Assembly (NCBI GenBank): GCA_031266695.1 | Contig: JAISAK010000308.1 | Span: 1-6,753 of the forward strand | Source: Treponema sp. | GTDB lineage: Bacteria; Spirochaetota; Spirochaetia; Treponematales; Breznakiellaceae | Length of the DNA stretch: 6,753 bases | Reading direction: 5' to 3' | Shown: piece by piece, positions 1-6,119 of the stretch | Position numbering within the stretch: the first letter of the stretch is position 1 | Layout: each line of letters opens with the position of its first letter | Program-made: the position numbers and the translations under genes | The notes under the pieces: generated by a model | The model's input: only the letters and a program-made list of their open reading frames with translations | Databases searched by the model: none | What the model was told of the DNA's origin: nothing

Positions 1-43
1 CCCGGCGGCAGACCGGGGGGCGGGCGGCGGCCTCCTCGTTCTC

Positions 44-1972
44 ATGGAGAGGCGCTACTATGAACTTTACTTCAACCCCCGCCTGCCGGGAACGCCGGGG
101 CAGCCGCCCGGCCCGTCCGGGACAGTCCCCGGAAGCAAAGACCCGGCCCCGCGAATCGCCTTTTACGAAGATCTCCCCCCGGGCCCCGCGGAAAAATGGG
201 GCGCTCCGCAGGCGCTTGTGCTTGTCGAACCCGAGGAAGCGCTGCTGGATGAAAAGGAAAACGCCCCCAAAGAGGCGCTTCTTTCGGAAATCAGAAACCT
301 CGGGGCGGGTATTGTACTGGGGATCTTTTCCGATGCCCGGGAGCTGTTACGCGCAAGGAGAAGCGCCTCCCTCCGCGCCCTCTTTGGCGTCAGGGAGGCC
401 GGCACGGAACCATACCTTGTCCGGGAAATAAAAAAAACCCTGCCGCTGCCCGGGTTTGAATTTCCGCGGCCCCGGATCCGCCGCCCCGCGGAGGACGGGA
501 CGGAAAATTCAGGCCCCTCCGGAACCGGCGGCTTTCGCGCCACGGTGGAATCAAAATTCTCGGGTCTTTCGGGGCCTTCCCTCTATTCGGAGCTTGCCTC
601 CTTCAGAACCGAAGGCCCGCCCGTGCCCTTTGTCCCGCTCAGATTTTCCGGAAAAAATCCGGACTTTGAACGTTTGGATAAGGATGAGAGGGACTTTTTT
701 TTATACTGGCGCGGAGAATTCCGCCGGGGGAGGATCCTTAAAACCGGCGAGGGTTACATAAGGCTCTACGCGCGGGAACTCTGCCTCTTTACCGGAGCGG
801 GGGAAGGAGTGGAAGAAAATTTCCGGGAGCTTGTCAGGCTCCTTGAAACCTACCGGGAGATTTTGGATTCCGTCGATTCCTTCCTTCCGCGCTGGATTTT
901 CGAGTTCGTCTGGATTTATGAAAAAGGCGGCCCGGCCCTTGAACCTATCCTTGACTGCGCGCGGCAAAGCAATACCCCCCTCCTTACGGATTTCTACTTC
1001 CACCGGCATTTTATCGAAGAAAACAACAGCATCGAATTCGGCGACGTCAAAGCGCTTCTGCCGGATAAACCCTTTCTCCGGGATTTTGAAATAGCGCTTA
1101 ACGGTATCGATCATTTTCTCCGGGAACGGTTCAGGCTCAGGCTTTTTGAATTTTTTTATCCCCCCGCGGCCGGGGCCGAAACAATCGAAGCCTTTCCCGG
1201 CATGAACGGCGCGGGAAAATCAAGCTACGTCATCGAGGGCCTGCGTTTTTCAAAAAGCGTTCCCTTTCTTTCCTTCCTTGAGGATCTTTACCGTTATACC
1301 GAATACCGTTTCAAAATTAAAAAAGGCCTGGAATTAAAACGCGGAGCGCCGCCCCTCCATGAGGTCTGGAAAGAGCTTGCCGACAGGGCCCTCGGCCTTG
1401 AAGACCGGGCGCCGGTTCCCGCGGCCGGCAGGGGCCTTCGGGAAGCCGGGAGGAGCCGCCTTCCCGGCCCGCGGGGGTCCGCAAGCCTTGAGGACTTGAG
1501 CCCGTCTCCGGTTCCGCCCCTGCCTTCCGGCGAACTGAACGAGTCCGCCCTTGAGCGGCTCCGCGCCGATTCCGACGCGGTGCGGACTCTGCTGACTCAG
1601 GACGCGGCGGACCCGCCGTTCCCCGAAAGCCGCCCGGACAGCGGGGAAAGGCCGGCGGCAAAGCCTGGCGGGGCGGGCTTTTTGTCCCCCGCGCCCCCTG
1701 CCGCGAGGCTTCCACCGCCGCCCGAAACCACGCTGCGGAGCTTTCTTGAAAACCTCGACGGCGCTGAACGCGCTACCCTTGCCTTTATCGCGGGGGTTTC
1801 GGAAAAGGAACCGAAGCGGGCAGGCGATGCCATGCCGGAACTTGTCGTAGACCGGATAAACGCCGCTTTTCTTGAAATTTTCGGGGATCTTCTTATTGAT
1901 ACGGTGGACGAAAGACCCTCAATTCAGTCAGAATATAGGGAGGAAGTTAAAAAAAATTTGGGAGGACTATGA
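44..1972 (+). CDS. TerB-N/TerB-C domain protein, first gene of a predicted DNA-processing module (5' end uncertain)
   Basis: The protein has 642 residues from the first ATG. Residues about 210-425 look like a TerB-N domain: FFLYWRGEFRRG at 218-229, then GYIRLYARELCLFTG at 237-251, ending in LYRYTEYRFK near 415-424. Residues about 498-640 look like TerB-C: LNESALERLRADSDAVRTLL, then INAAFLEIFGDLLID and a final SEYREEVKKNL. A Pro/Gly/Ala/Arg-rich stretch at about 455-562 interrupts or precedes TerB-C. Residues 1-200 match nothing I recognise. No ribosome binding site precedes the ATG at 44, and the frame stays open to base 2, so the true start may lie to the left. The stop overlaps the next start as ATGA, so the two proteins are probably made together. 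TerB-N and TerB-C are known from tellurite-resistance-associated systems and from operons with DNA-handling ATPases and helicases. A scaffold or sensor role for the two downstream enzymes is inference. No catalytic site is evident, and no membrane segment is seen. Confidence 0.82.
   Translation: MERRYYELYFNPRLPGTPGQPPGPSGTVPGSKDPAPRIAFYEDLPPGPAEKWGAPQALVLVEPEEALLDEKENAPKEALLSEIRNLGAGIVLGIFSDARELLRARRSASLRALFGVREAGTEPYLVREIKKTLPLPGFEFPRPRIRRPAEDGTENSGPSGTGGFRATVESKFSGLSGPSLYSELASFRTEGPPVPFVPLRFSGKNPDFERLDKDERDFFLYWRGEFRRGRILKTGEGYIRLYARELCLFTGAGEGVEENFRELVRLLETYREILDSVDSFLPRWIFEFVWIYEKGGPALEPILDCARQSNTPLLTDFYFHRHFIEENNSIEFGDVKALLPDKPFLRDFEIALNGIDHFLRERFRLRLFEFFYPPAAGAETIEAFPGMNGAGKSSYVIEGLRFSKSVPFLSFLEDLYRYTEYRFKIKKGLELKRGAPPLHEVWKELADRALGLEDRAPVPAAGRGLREAGRSRLPGPRGSASLEDLSPSPVPPLPSGELNESALERLRADSDAVRTLLTQDAADPPFPESRPDSGERPAAKPGGAGFLSPAPPAARLPPPPETTLRSFLENLDGAERATLAFIAGVSEKEPKRAGDAMPELVVDRINAAFLEIFGDLLIDTVDERPSIQSEYREEVKKNLGGL
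1960..1972 (+). promoter_or_regulatory. Ribosome binding site and ATGA stop/start overlap coupling genes 1 and 2
   Basis: GGGAGGA lies three to four bases before the ATG at 1969, inside the last codons of the TerB gene. The TGA stop of that gene (1970-1972) shares bases with this ATG. The spacing is tighter than the usual 5-9 bases, which fits reinitiation by ribosomes finishing the upstream gene. This arrangement fixes the start of the ATPase gene. Confidence 0.8.
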
Positions 1973-3273
1973 AGGACGTCATTCCGAAACGAATCAGCGC
2001 GGCAATTCTTAACTCTCTCTCGGCGGGGGTAGTGCCGCGGATAGGGCTTGAATACATCGCCGTAGGCCGCCGGCGCGAAATCGAAACTATCCTCAGGGAT
2101 CTTGAAAACATGGAACAGGGCGCCGCGAGTTTCCGCTTTATCTCCGGCTCCTACGGCAGCGGAAAAACTTTTTTTCTCCAGGCCCTGCGCAACTACGCAA
2201 TGGAAAATGATTTTCTCGTGGCCGACGCCGATCTTTCCCCGGAAAAGCGCTTCACCGGCTCGGGACGCGCGGGGCTTGAAACCTACCGGGAGCTGGTATC
2301 CCGGCTTTCCACCAAACTGCGTCCCGAAGGCGGCGCCCTTGAGGCAATACTTCAAGGGTGGATCAACTCGGTAAAGATGGAACTTATAACCGGAGGCTCT
2401 TCGCCCGGAGACGAAGAACTCCTCCCCCGTCTTGAAAACCGGATTTTTGAAACCATCTCCAAAATGGAAGATCCCGCCCACGGCTTTGACTTTGCCGCGG
2501 TTATCAGCGCCTATTACCGGGCCTATACCGAAGGGGACGACGAAAAAAAACACGCCGCCCTTAAATGGCTGCGCGGGGAGTACGCAACCAGAACCGAAGC
2601 CAAAACGCTGCTTCCCGTGGGGGAGATCATCGGCAATGAAAACTGGTACGAGTATCTCAAGGTTCTTGCCGCCTTTGGCTCGCGGATAGGCTACCGGGGC
2701 TTCCTCCTCTTTGTCGATGAATGTGCCAGCCTCTACAAGATCACCAACCGCCAGTCCCGGGAAAACAATTACGAAAAGATTCTCGCCATGTTTAACGATG
2801 TCCTGCAGGGAAGAACGGAAGGTCTGGGCGTATACATGGCGGGGACTCCCCGGTTTATCGAAGATGAACGGCGGGGGCTTTTCAGCTACCCCGCCCTGAG
2901 ATCCAGGCTCGCCGACAGCCGTTTTGTCCGCGAGGGTTACGCCGATTTCGGCAGTCCGGTATTGCGCCTGACACGGCTGAGCCGCGAAGAAATATACATC
3001 CTCCTTGAACGGCTTCGGGATATTCACGCGGGCCACTACGGCTACGATCCGGAACTTGGCAGGCGGGAACTTTCCGCCTTTATGGACCTTGCCTTCTCGG
3101 TTCCCGGCGCCGATGAATTTATCACCCCCCGGGAGATAAGCCGCGACTTTATCGGCCTCCTCAACATCCTCCATGAAAACGGGGAAACCGATTTTGACAC
3201 CCTGGTCTACCGCGACGGCTTTACCGTGAAGGGATTCTCCGCCGGGGAAGATTACGCGGAATTCGAAGTATAG
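1969..3273 (+). CDS. BrxD-like P-loop ATPase (BrxC/BrxD family, DUF2791)
   Basis: The protein has 434 residues, close to what I recall for BrxD of type 2 BREX systems. Walker A is GSYGSGKT at 60-67, preceded by the family-typical start: a helix, then VPRIGLEYIAVGR at 22-34. Walker B is FLLFVDE at 245-251, with D250 and E251 as the likely magnesium-binding and catalytic acids. The segment AGTPRFIEDERRGLFSYPAL at 291-310 is the diagnostic family motif; it combines a sensor-1-like position with arginines near 301-302 that could act in trans. The rest is mostly helical, and no DNA-binding domain is obvious. In BREX the homologue is an ATPase next to the BrxHI helicase, the same order as here. An ATP-driven oligomer loading or regulating the helicase is inferred. 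The family call is strong; membership in a canonical BREX system is not supported by this window. Confidence 0.9.
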   Translation: MKDVIPKRISAAILNSLSAGVVPRIGLEYIAVGRRREIETILRDLENMEQGAASFRFISGSYGSGKTFFLQALRNYAMENDFLVADADLSPEKRFTGSGRAGLETYRELVSRLSTKLRPEGGALEAILQGWINSVKMELITGGSSPGDEELLPRLENRIFETISKMEDPAHGFDFAAVISAYYRAYTEGDDEKKHAALKWLRGEYATRTEAKTLLPVGEIIGNENWYEYLKVLAAFGSRIGYRGFLLFVDECASLYKITNRQSRENNYEKILAMFNDVLQGRTEGLGVYMAGTPRFIEDERRGLFSYPALRSRLADSRFVREGYADFGSPVLRLTRLSREEIYILLERLRDIHAGHYGYDPELGRRELSAFMDLAFSVPGADEFITPREISRDFIGLLNILHENGETDFDTLVYRDGFTVKGFSAGEDYAEFEV

Positions 3274-3309
3274 GGCCGGTTTTGCCGCCGCGCCCGGCAG
3301 GGTACACTG

Positions 3310-5550
3310 ATGGAAAGCGCCTTTTCCCGGCTCGCGCCCTTTGTCAGGGAATATATCTACGAAAAGAAATGGACCGCCCTGCGCCGTATTCAGGAAGCCG
3401 CCATTGCCGAAATTCTGGACGGCGACCGGCACCTTATCATCGCGGCGGGAACCGCTTCGGGAAAAACCGAGGCCTGTTTCTTTCCCGTTGTCTCTCTGTT
3501 ATGCGAAATGAAGCCCCGGTCGGTGGGCGCCCTTTACATCAGCCCCCTCAAGGCGCTCATTAACGATCAGGCGGAACGTCTTGCGCCGCTTATGGAGCGG
3601 GCGGAGCTTCCCCTCTGGCGCTGGCACGGGGACGTGTCCGGCAGCCACAAAAAAAGGCTGCTGGAAAATCCCTCGGGTATTTTACAAATAAGCCCCGAAT
3701 CCCTGGAGGCCCTGCTCCTGCGATGCCCCGAAAGGGTTCGTTCCCTTTTCAGGGATCTTTTTTTTGTGATCATCGACGAAGTCCATGTCTTTATGGGAAG
3801 CGATCGGGGAAGCCAGATACTCTGCCAGCTTGCCCGCATAGAGGAAGCCGCCCTCTGCCGCCCCCGGCGTATCGGCCTTTCGGCGACTCTGGGCGATTAT
3901 ACTCAGGCCCTGGAATGGATAGCCCTGGGCAGCGGACGGAACCGGAGGGGCGAGAGTCCGGGCGGCATTGCGTCTAACACGGCGCTTGTCTGGGACGAAG
4001 GAGACCGGGACGGCCGGCGGGTAAGCATACTTCTTGACCATTTTACGCGTTCCCGGGACGAGGGCCGCGCCTTTTGGGAAACCCTGTACCGGCAGGTGCG
4101 GGGGCGGCGGTGCATCATCTTCACCAACAGCAGGCTTGAGGCCGAAGACGCCATTGCTTCGCTCAGGGAAATTTCCGCCGCGCGGAGGGGGGAAGACCGG
4201 TTTTTTGTTCACCACGGAAGCGTCGCCGCGAGCCTCCGCGCCGAAGCGGAGAGGGAGCTTCGGGAATCGCCGGGGCCCCTTACCGCCGCGGCCACCGCCA
4301 GCCTTGAAATGGGTATCGACATCGGAAGCCTTGACCGGGTCGCGCAGATCGGCCCTCCCCTGAGCGTATCGGCCTTTGTGCAGCGCCTCGGCCGCTCGGG
4401 GCGGCTCAGGGGAAAACCGGAGATTTATTTCTCCTCCCTTGAGGAGGGAAGGGGGAAGGCGCTGGGCCTGCCCTGGGATCTTGTCAAAACCATCGCGGTT
4501 GTCGAGCTCTATATAAAGGATAAGTGGATAGAGCAGGGCTTTCAGGACTCCCTTCCCTACAGCCTGCTTGTTCACCAGACTCTGGGTATCCTCATCTCCC
4601 TGGGGGAGCACAGCCCCGCCGCACTTGCGCGGCGGGTTCTGGCGCTGCCTCCCTTTACCCGGATAGGCGAGGAGGATTTCAGGGCGCTTCTGGACTATCT
4701 TATAGCGGCTGATATTATCGAAAGAACCCCGGAGGCAAACCTTATCGCCGGCCTCGCCTCGGAACAGTTCACCGGCCACTATTCGTTTTATTCGGTCTTT
4801 GCCGGCGATTCCGAATACCGGGTGCTTGCCGGCGGACACGAGATCGGCAGGGTAAATTACCTTCCGCCCGAGGGGAGCAGCATCATGCTGGGCGGCCGCT
4901 GCTGGCAGGTGGAAAGCCTGCGCCGGCGGGAACGGGAAATCACCGTAAGCCCCGGCGAGGCGGGAAGCGCGCGGGTCTGGCGGGGAGGCGGCGCGGAGCT
5001 GCACCCGGTTGTGGCGCGGCGCATGCGGAGGGTGTTATGCGAAAGCGAGCGCTACCCTTACCTTTCCGAAAGGGCCCGGATACGCCTTGGGGAGGCAAGG
5101 GAAACCGCGAAGAAGCTTGGGCTCGGCGAAAAAATCTTTATTCCCGGCGGGGCCGTCCCGGCGGAAGACATTCCGCGGGCCGGGGCAGGCCGGGGCAAGG
5201 CGGCGGAGGGCTTGTTTTCCTTTACAATTTTTCCCTGGCTCGGCAGCCGGGGTATGCGGACCCTCTTCCTTCTTTTACAAAACCGGGATTACCGGAAGAC
5301 CCTGGGGATTCGCTTTCTGTCGCGGGAAAACGATTTTTGCGCCGGCCTTGTGTCTTCCCTGCCCCCGCCCCTGTTTCAGGAAAAACTAAGGGAAATTGTC
5401 CGCGCCCTTCCTTCGGCCCTGCCCCTGGCAAACTCAGGCGAGATTCCCCTTAACGGCAAATTTGACCTTTACCTTCCGCCGGATTTGCTGAAAAAACAAT
5501 ACACCTTTAACATGCTTGATCCGCAAGAACTCCGCGAAGCCCTGGGCTAG
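3310..5550 (+). CDS. Lhr-like superfamily 2 DEVH-box helicase (BrxHI-like)
   Basis: The protein has 746 residues, about half the length of full Lhr and in the range of BrxHI-type helicases. The helicase motifs are complete: I AAGTASGKTE at 45-54; Ia LYISPLKAL at 75-83; II IIDEVH at 154-159 followed by FMGSDRG; III SAT at 191-193; IV IIFTNSRLEAE at 269-279; V around TASLEMGIDIG at 329-339; VI QRLGRSGR at 358-365. Residues about 415-475 resemble the winged helix of Lhr-core enzymes. Residues about 490-550 resemble its small beta-barrel, with HEIGRVNYLPPEGSSIMLGG then CWQVESL. The last 190 residues are unassigned. The start at 3310 has AGGGT six bases upstream and lies 36 bases after the ATPase stop, which fits one operon. 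The predicted activity is ATP-dependent 3'-5' translocation and unwinding on DNA or RNA-DNA hybrids, by analogy with Lhr. All catalytic residues are present, so the enzyme should be active. Confidence 0.92.
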   Translation: MESAFSRLAPFVREYIYEKKWTALRRIQEAAIAEILDGDRHLIIAAGTASGKTEACFFPVVSLLCEMKPRSVGALYISPLKALINDQAERLAPLMERAELPLWRWHGDVSGSHKKRLLENPSGILQISPESLEALLLRCPERVRSLFRDLFFVIIDEVHVFMGSDRGSQILCQLARIEEAALCRPRRIGLSATLGDYTQALEWIALGSGRNRRGESPGGIASNTALVWDEGDRDGRRVSILLDHFTRSRDEGRAFWETLYRQVRGRRCIIFTNSRLEAEDAIASLREISAARRGEDRFFVHHGSVAASLRAEAERELRESPGPLTAAATASLEMGIDIGSLDRVAQIGPPLSVSAFVQRLGRSGRLRGKPEIYFSSLEEGRGKALGLPWDLVKTIAVVELYIKDKWIEQGFQDSLPYSLLVHQTLGILISLGEHSPAALARRVLALPPFTRIGEEDFRALLDYLIAADIIERTPEANLIAGLASEQFTGHYSFYSVFAGDSEYRVLAGGHEIGRVNYLPPEGSSIMLGGRCWQVESLRRREREITVSPGEAGSARVWRGGGAELHPVVARRMRRVLCESERYPYLSERARIRLGEARETAKKLGLGEKIFIPGGAVPAEDIPRAGAGRGKAAEGLFSFTIFPWLGSRGMRTLFLLLQNRDYRKTLGIRFLSRENDFCAGLVSSLPPPLFQEKLREIVRALPSALPLANSGEIPLNGKFDLYLPPDLLKKQYTFNMLDPQELREALG

Positions 5551-5568
5551 AGCGAAGGGCGGACAGAT

Positions 5569-5595
5569 AAAAAAGGCCCCCTGAAACAGGGGGCC
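5569..5595 (-). terminator. Intrinsic terminator reading on the minus strand
   Basis: A perfect 9-bp stem (GGCCCCCTG at 5575-5583, CAGGGGGCC at 5587-5595) has a 3-base loop. On the minus strand it is followed by six T residues (5574 down to 5569), the standard layout of a strong intrinsic terminator. On the + strand the stem is followed by CGCAGCC, not a T-run, so it would stop the helicase operon poorly. It lies only 25 bases past the helicase stop. It may act in both directions, may end an unrecognised minus-strand transcript, or may protect the operon from antisense reading. Confidence 0.7.
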
Positions 5596-5664
5596 CGCAG
5601 CCCGGCCTTTCACCCGGGTTAACAGGGTCGAATATCGCCCTAAAGTAGATGATGGCTACCCTTT

Positions 5665-5670
5665 TATAAT
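5665..5670 (+). promoter_or_regulatory. Possible -10 box (TATAAT) just upstream of the palindrome
   Basis: TATAAT matches the sigma-70 -10 consensus exactly. No convincing TTGACA-like -35 is found 16-18 bases upstream; the 17-base position reads AAAGTA. Transcription from here would start near 5677, right at the left arm of the palindrome at 5678. The minus strand over the same bases reads TATAAA, so either direction is possible. This is a weak call. Confidence 0.3.
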
Positions 5671-5677
5671 GGCACGG

Positions 5678-5709
5678 GTCGTGAAAAAAAGCAAGCTTTT
5701 TTTCACGAC
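5678..5709. repeat. Perfect 15-bp palindrome with 2-base loop
   Basis: GTCGTGAAAAAAAGC at 5678-5692 is the exact reverse complement of GCTTTTTTTCACGAC at 5695-5709, with AA between. As RNA it would be a rod-like hairpin with a run of seven A-U pairs in the middle; as DNA it could extrude as a cruciform or bind a dimeric protein. It is not a normal terminator because the T-run is inside the stem, not after it. The base immediately outside each arm does not pair, so the repeat has sharp ends. Confidence 0.85.
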
Positions 5710-5718
5710 AATGGGTAC

Positions 5719-5817
5719 AAAAGACATTCAAGGTAATATGTTGTACCCCAAGGCTTTGCCTGCCTTGGCTTCTTCCATATCATAAAAAAGACATCCAGGG
5801 TAAAAGGTTCTGCCCCT
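5719..5817 (+). repeat. Two degenerate direct repeats, 67-base period
   Basis: The 32 bases from 5719 and the 32 bases from 5786 both begin AAAAGACAT and match at 25 of 32 positions by hand count, sharing GGTAA, TT and CCCC blocks. The period is 67 bases. The left arm of the surrounding inverted repeat is longer than the right arm by 68 bases, so this looks like an old tandem duplication inside one arm. A third, inverted and more diverged copy lies at about 5988-6025. Confidence 0.65.
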
Positions 5818-5823
5818 GGCGTC

Positions 5824-5987
5824 ACGAATGAAAGGAATATCTTCCCCAGCGGGAGTGCCAAAGCCGCCGTGAACGGCTCTGGAATTCCCCGCCGGAGCAG
5901 ACTTCCCAAGGCTGCGAAGGCGGATTCTACAGGTAAGTGAAGGGCGGCTTTGGCGCTCCCGCTGGGGAGGCCGTTGATTTCATTCGT
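5824..5987 (+). repeat. Long inverted repeat enclosing a 74-base loop; possible structured RNA
   Basis: Bases 5841-5868 pair with 5943-5970 over 28 consecutive positions. Only two are not Watson-Crick, and both are G-U on the + strand (5842 with 5969, 5856 with 5955). After a symmetric 7x7 internal loop, 5824-5833 pairs perfectly with 5978-5987 over 10 bp. The loop 5869-5942 carries a further hairpin, GCTCTGG at 5876-5882 with CCGGAGC at 5892-5898, again with one G-U on the + strand. The wobble pattern favours a + strand RNA, since the minus strand would have A-C mismatches at each of these positions. Alternatives are a miniature mobile repeat or two inverted copies of a genome-wide intergenic repeat. 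No known RNA family is recognised. Confidence 0.75.
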
Positions 5988-6039
5988 ACTACTGGAGCAT
6001 AGTATATTACCTTGTATGTACTTTGCGCGCCGGATATAG

Positions 6040-6045
6040 TATAAT
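6040..6045 (+). promoter_or_regulatory. Candidate promoter -10 box for the small gene and manC
   Basis: TATAAT is an exact consensus -10 element, 75 bases upstream of the start codon at 6120. The -35 region is poor: the 17-base position reads TGTACT, and the best TTG-containing hexamer (TTGTAT at 6012) is 22 bases away. The outer inverted-repeat arm (6004-6025) overlaps the expected -35 zone, so folding or protein binding there could affect this promoter. Transcription would begin near 6052. Confidence 0.45.
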
Positions 6046-6106
6046 GGACTTGTTTGGCAGCCTGTTTAGGTGCCGGATATCGAACAACACTGCTATCAAA
6101 ATTTAC

Positions 6107-6113
6107 AAGGAGG
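6107..6113 (+). promoter_or_regulatory. Strong ribosome binding site deciding the start at 6120
   Basis: AAGGAGG is an essentially perfect anti-16S match, six bases before the ATG at 6120. The same frame is open further left to a TTG at 6054, which lacks such a site, so the ATG at 6120 is the preferred start. Confidence 0.85.
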
Positions 6114-6119
6114 CCCTTT

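Larger units (their letters stand above)
5718..6025 (+). repeat. Outer inverted repeat surrounding the long hairpin
   Basis: CAAGGTAATAT at 5729-5739 is the exact reverse complement of ATATTACCTTG at 6004-6014. In the same register ACAT (5724-5727) pairs with ATGT (6016-6019), and CAAA (5718-5721) pairs with TTTG (6022-6025), with one and two mismatched positions between the blocks. Inward, 5740-5744 continue with three G-U and two A-U pairs. The outer arms are about 68 bases out of register with the inner repeat because of the duplication in the left arm. The whole element is thus about 308 bases. Confidence 0.6.
5551..6119. other. 569-base structured intergenic region without a supportable gene
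   Basis: Between the helicase stop and the start of the small protein I find no open frame with a ribosome binding site and a plausible protein. The region is less GC-rich than its flanks in several stretches. It contains, left to right, a minus-strand terminator, a TATAAT box, a perfect palindrome, a degenerate tandem repeat, a long inverted repeat and a second TATAAT box, each listed separately. The short open frames on the minus strand run straight through these repeats and are best read as chance. The likely content is an intergenic repeat element, a structured RNA, or both. Confidence 0.6.

Noticed and set aside
1199..1225. Walker A-like string GMNGAGKS at residues 386-393 of the TerB protein
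   Set aside because: It lies near the C-terminal end of the TerB-N-like domain, where relatives have a Gly/Lys/Ser-containing strand before the conserved RYTE-type helix. No Walker B or other P-loop features follow, so it is probably coincidental.
1924..3432. Long minus-strand open frame (502 codons) opposite the ATPase gene
   Set aside because: It is the antisense shadow of a GC-rich gene with strong family motifs on the + strand; its protein is low in recognisable motifs and it has no ribosome binding site or partner gene.
3682..5004. Long minus-strand open frame (440 codons) opposite the helicase gene
   Set aside because: It is an antisense shadow caused by third-position GC bias; the + strand carries all helicase motifs intact.
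5507..5731. Minus-strand open frame of 74 codons after the helicase gene
   Set aside because: It overlaps the helicase 3' end, runs through the terminator hairpin and into the palindrome, and its sequence matches no family I know.
5703..5909. Minus-strand open frame of 68 codons in the structured region
   Set aside because: It starts at a TTG with no ribosome binding site and is made of the degenerate repeats, which explain its internal similarity.
5718..6025. CRISPR array or retron RNA
   Set aside because: There are only two direct copies with poor identity and no regular spacers, and no reverse transcriptase or Cas gene is in the window.
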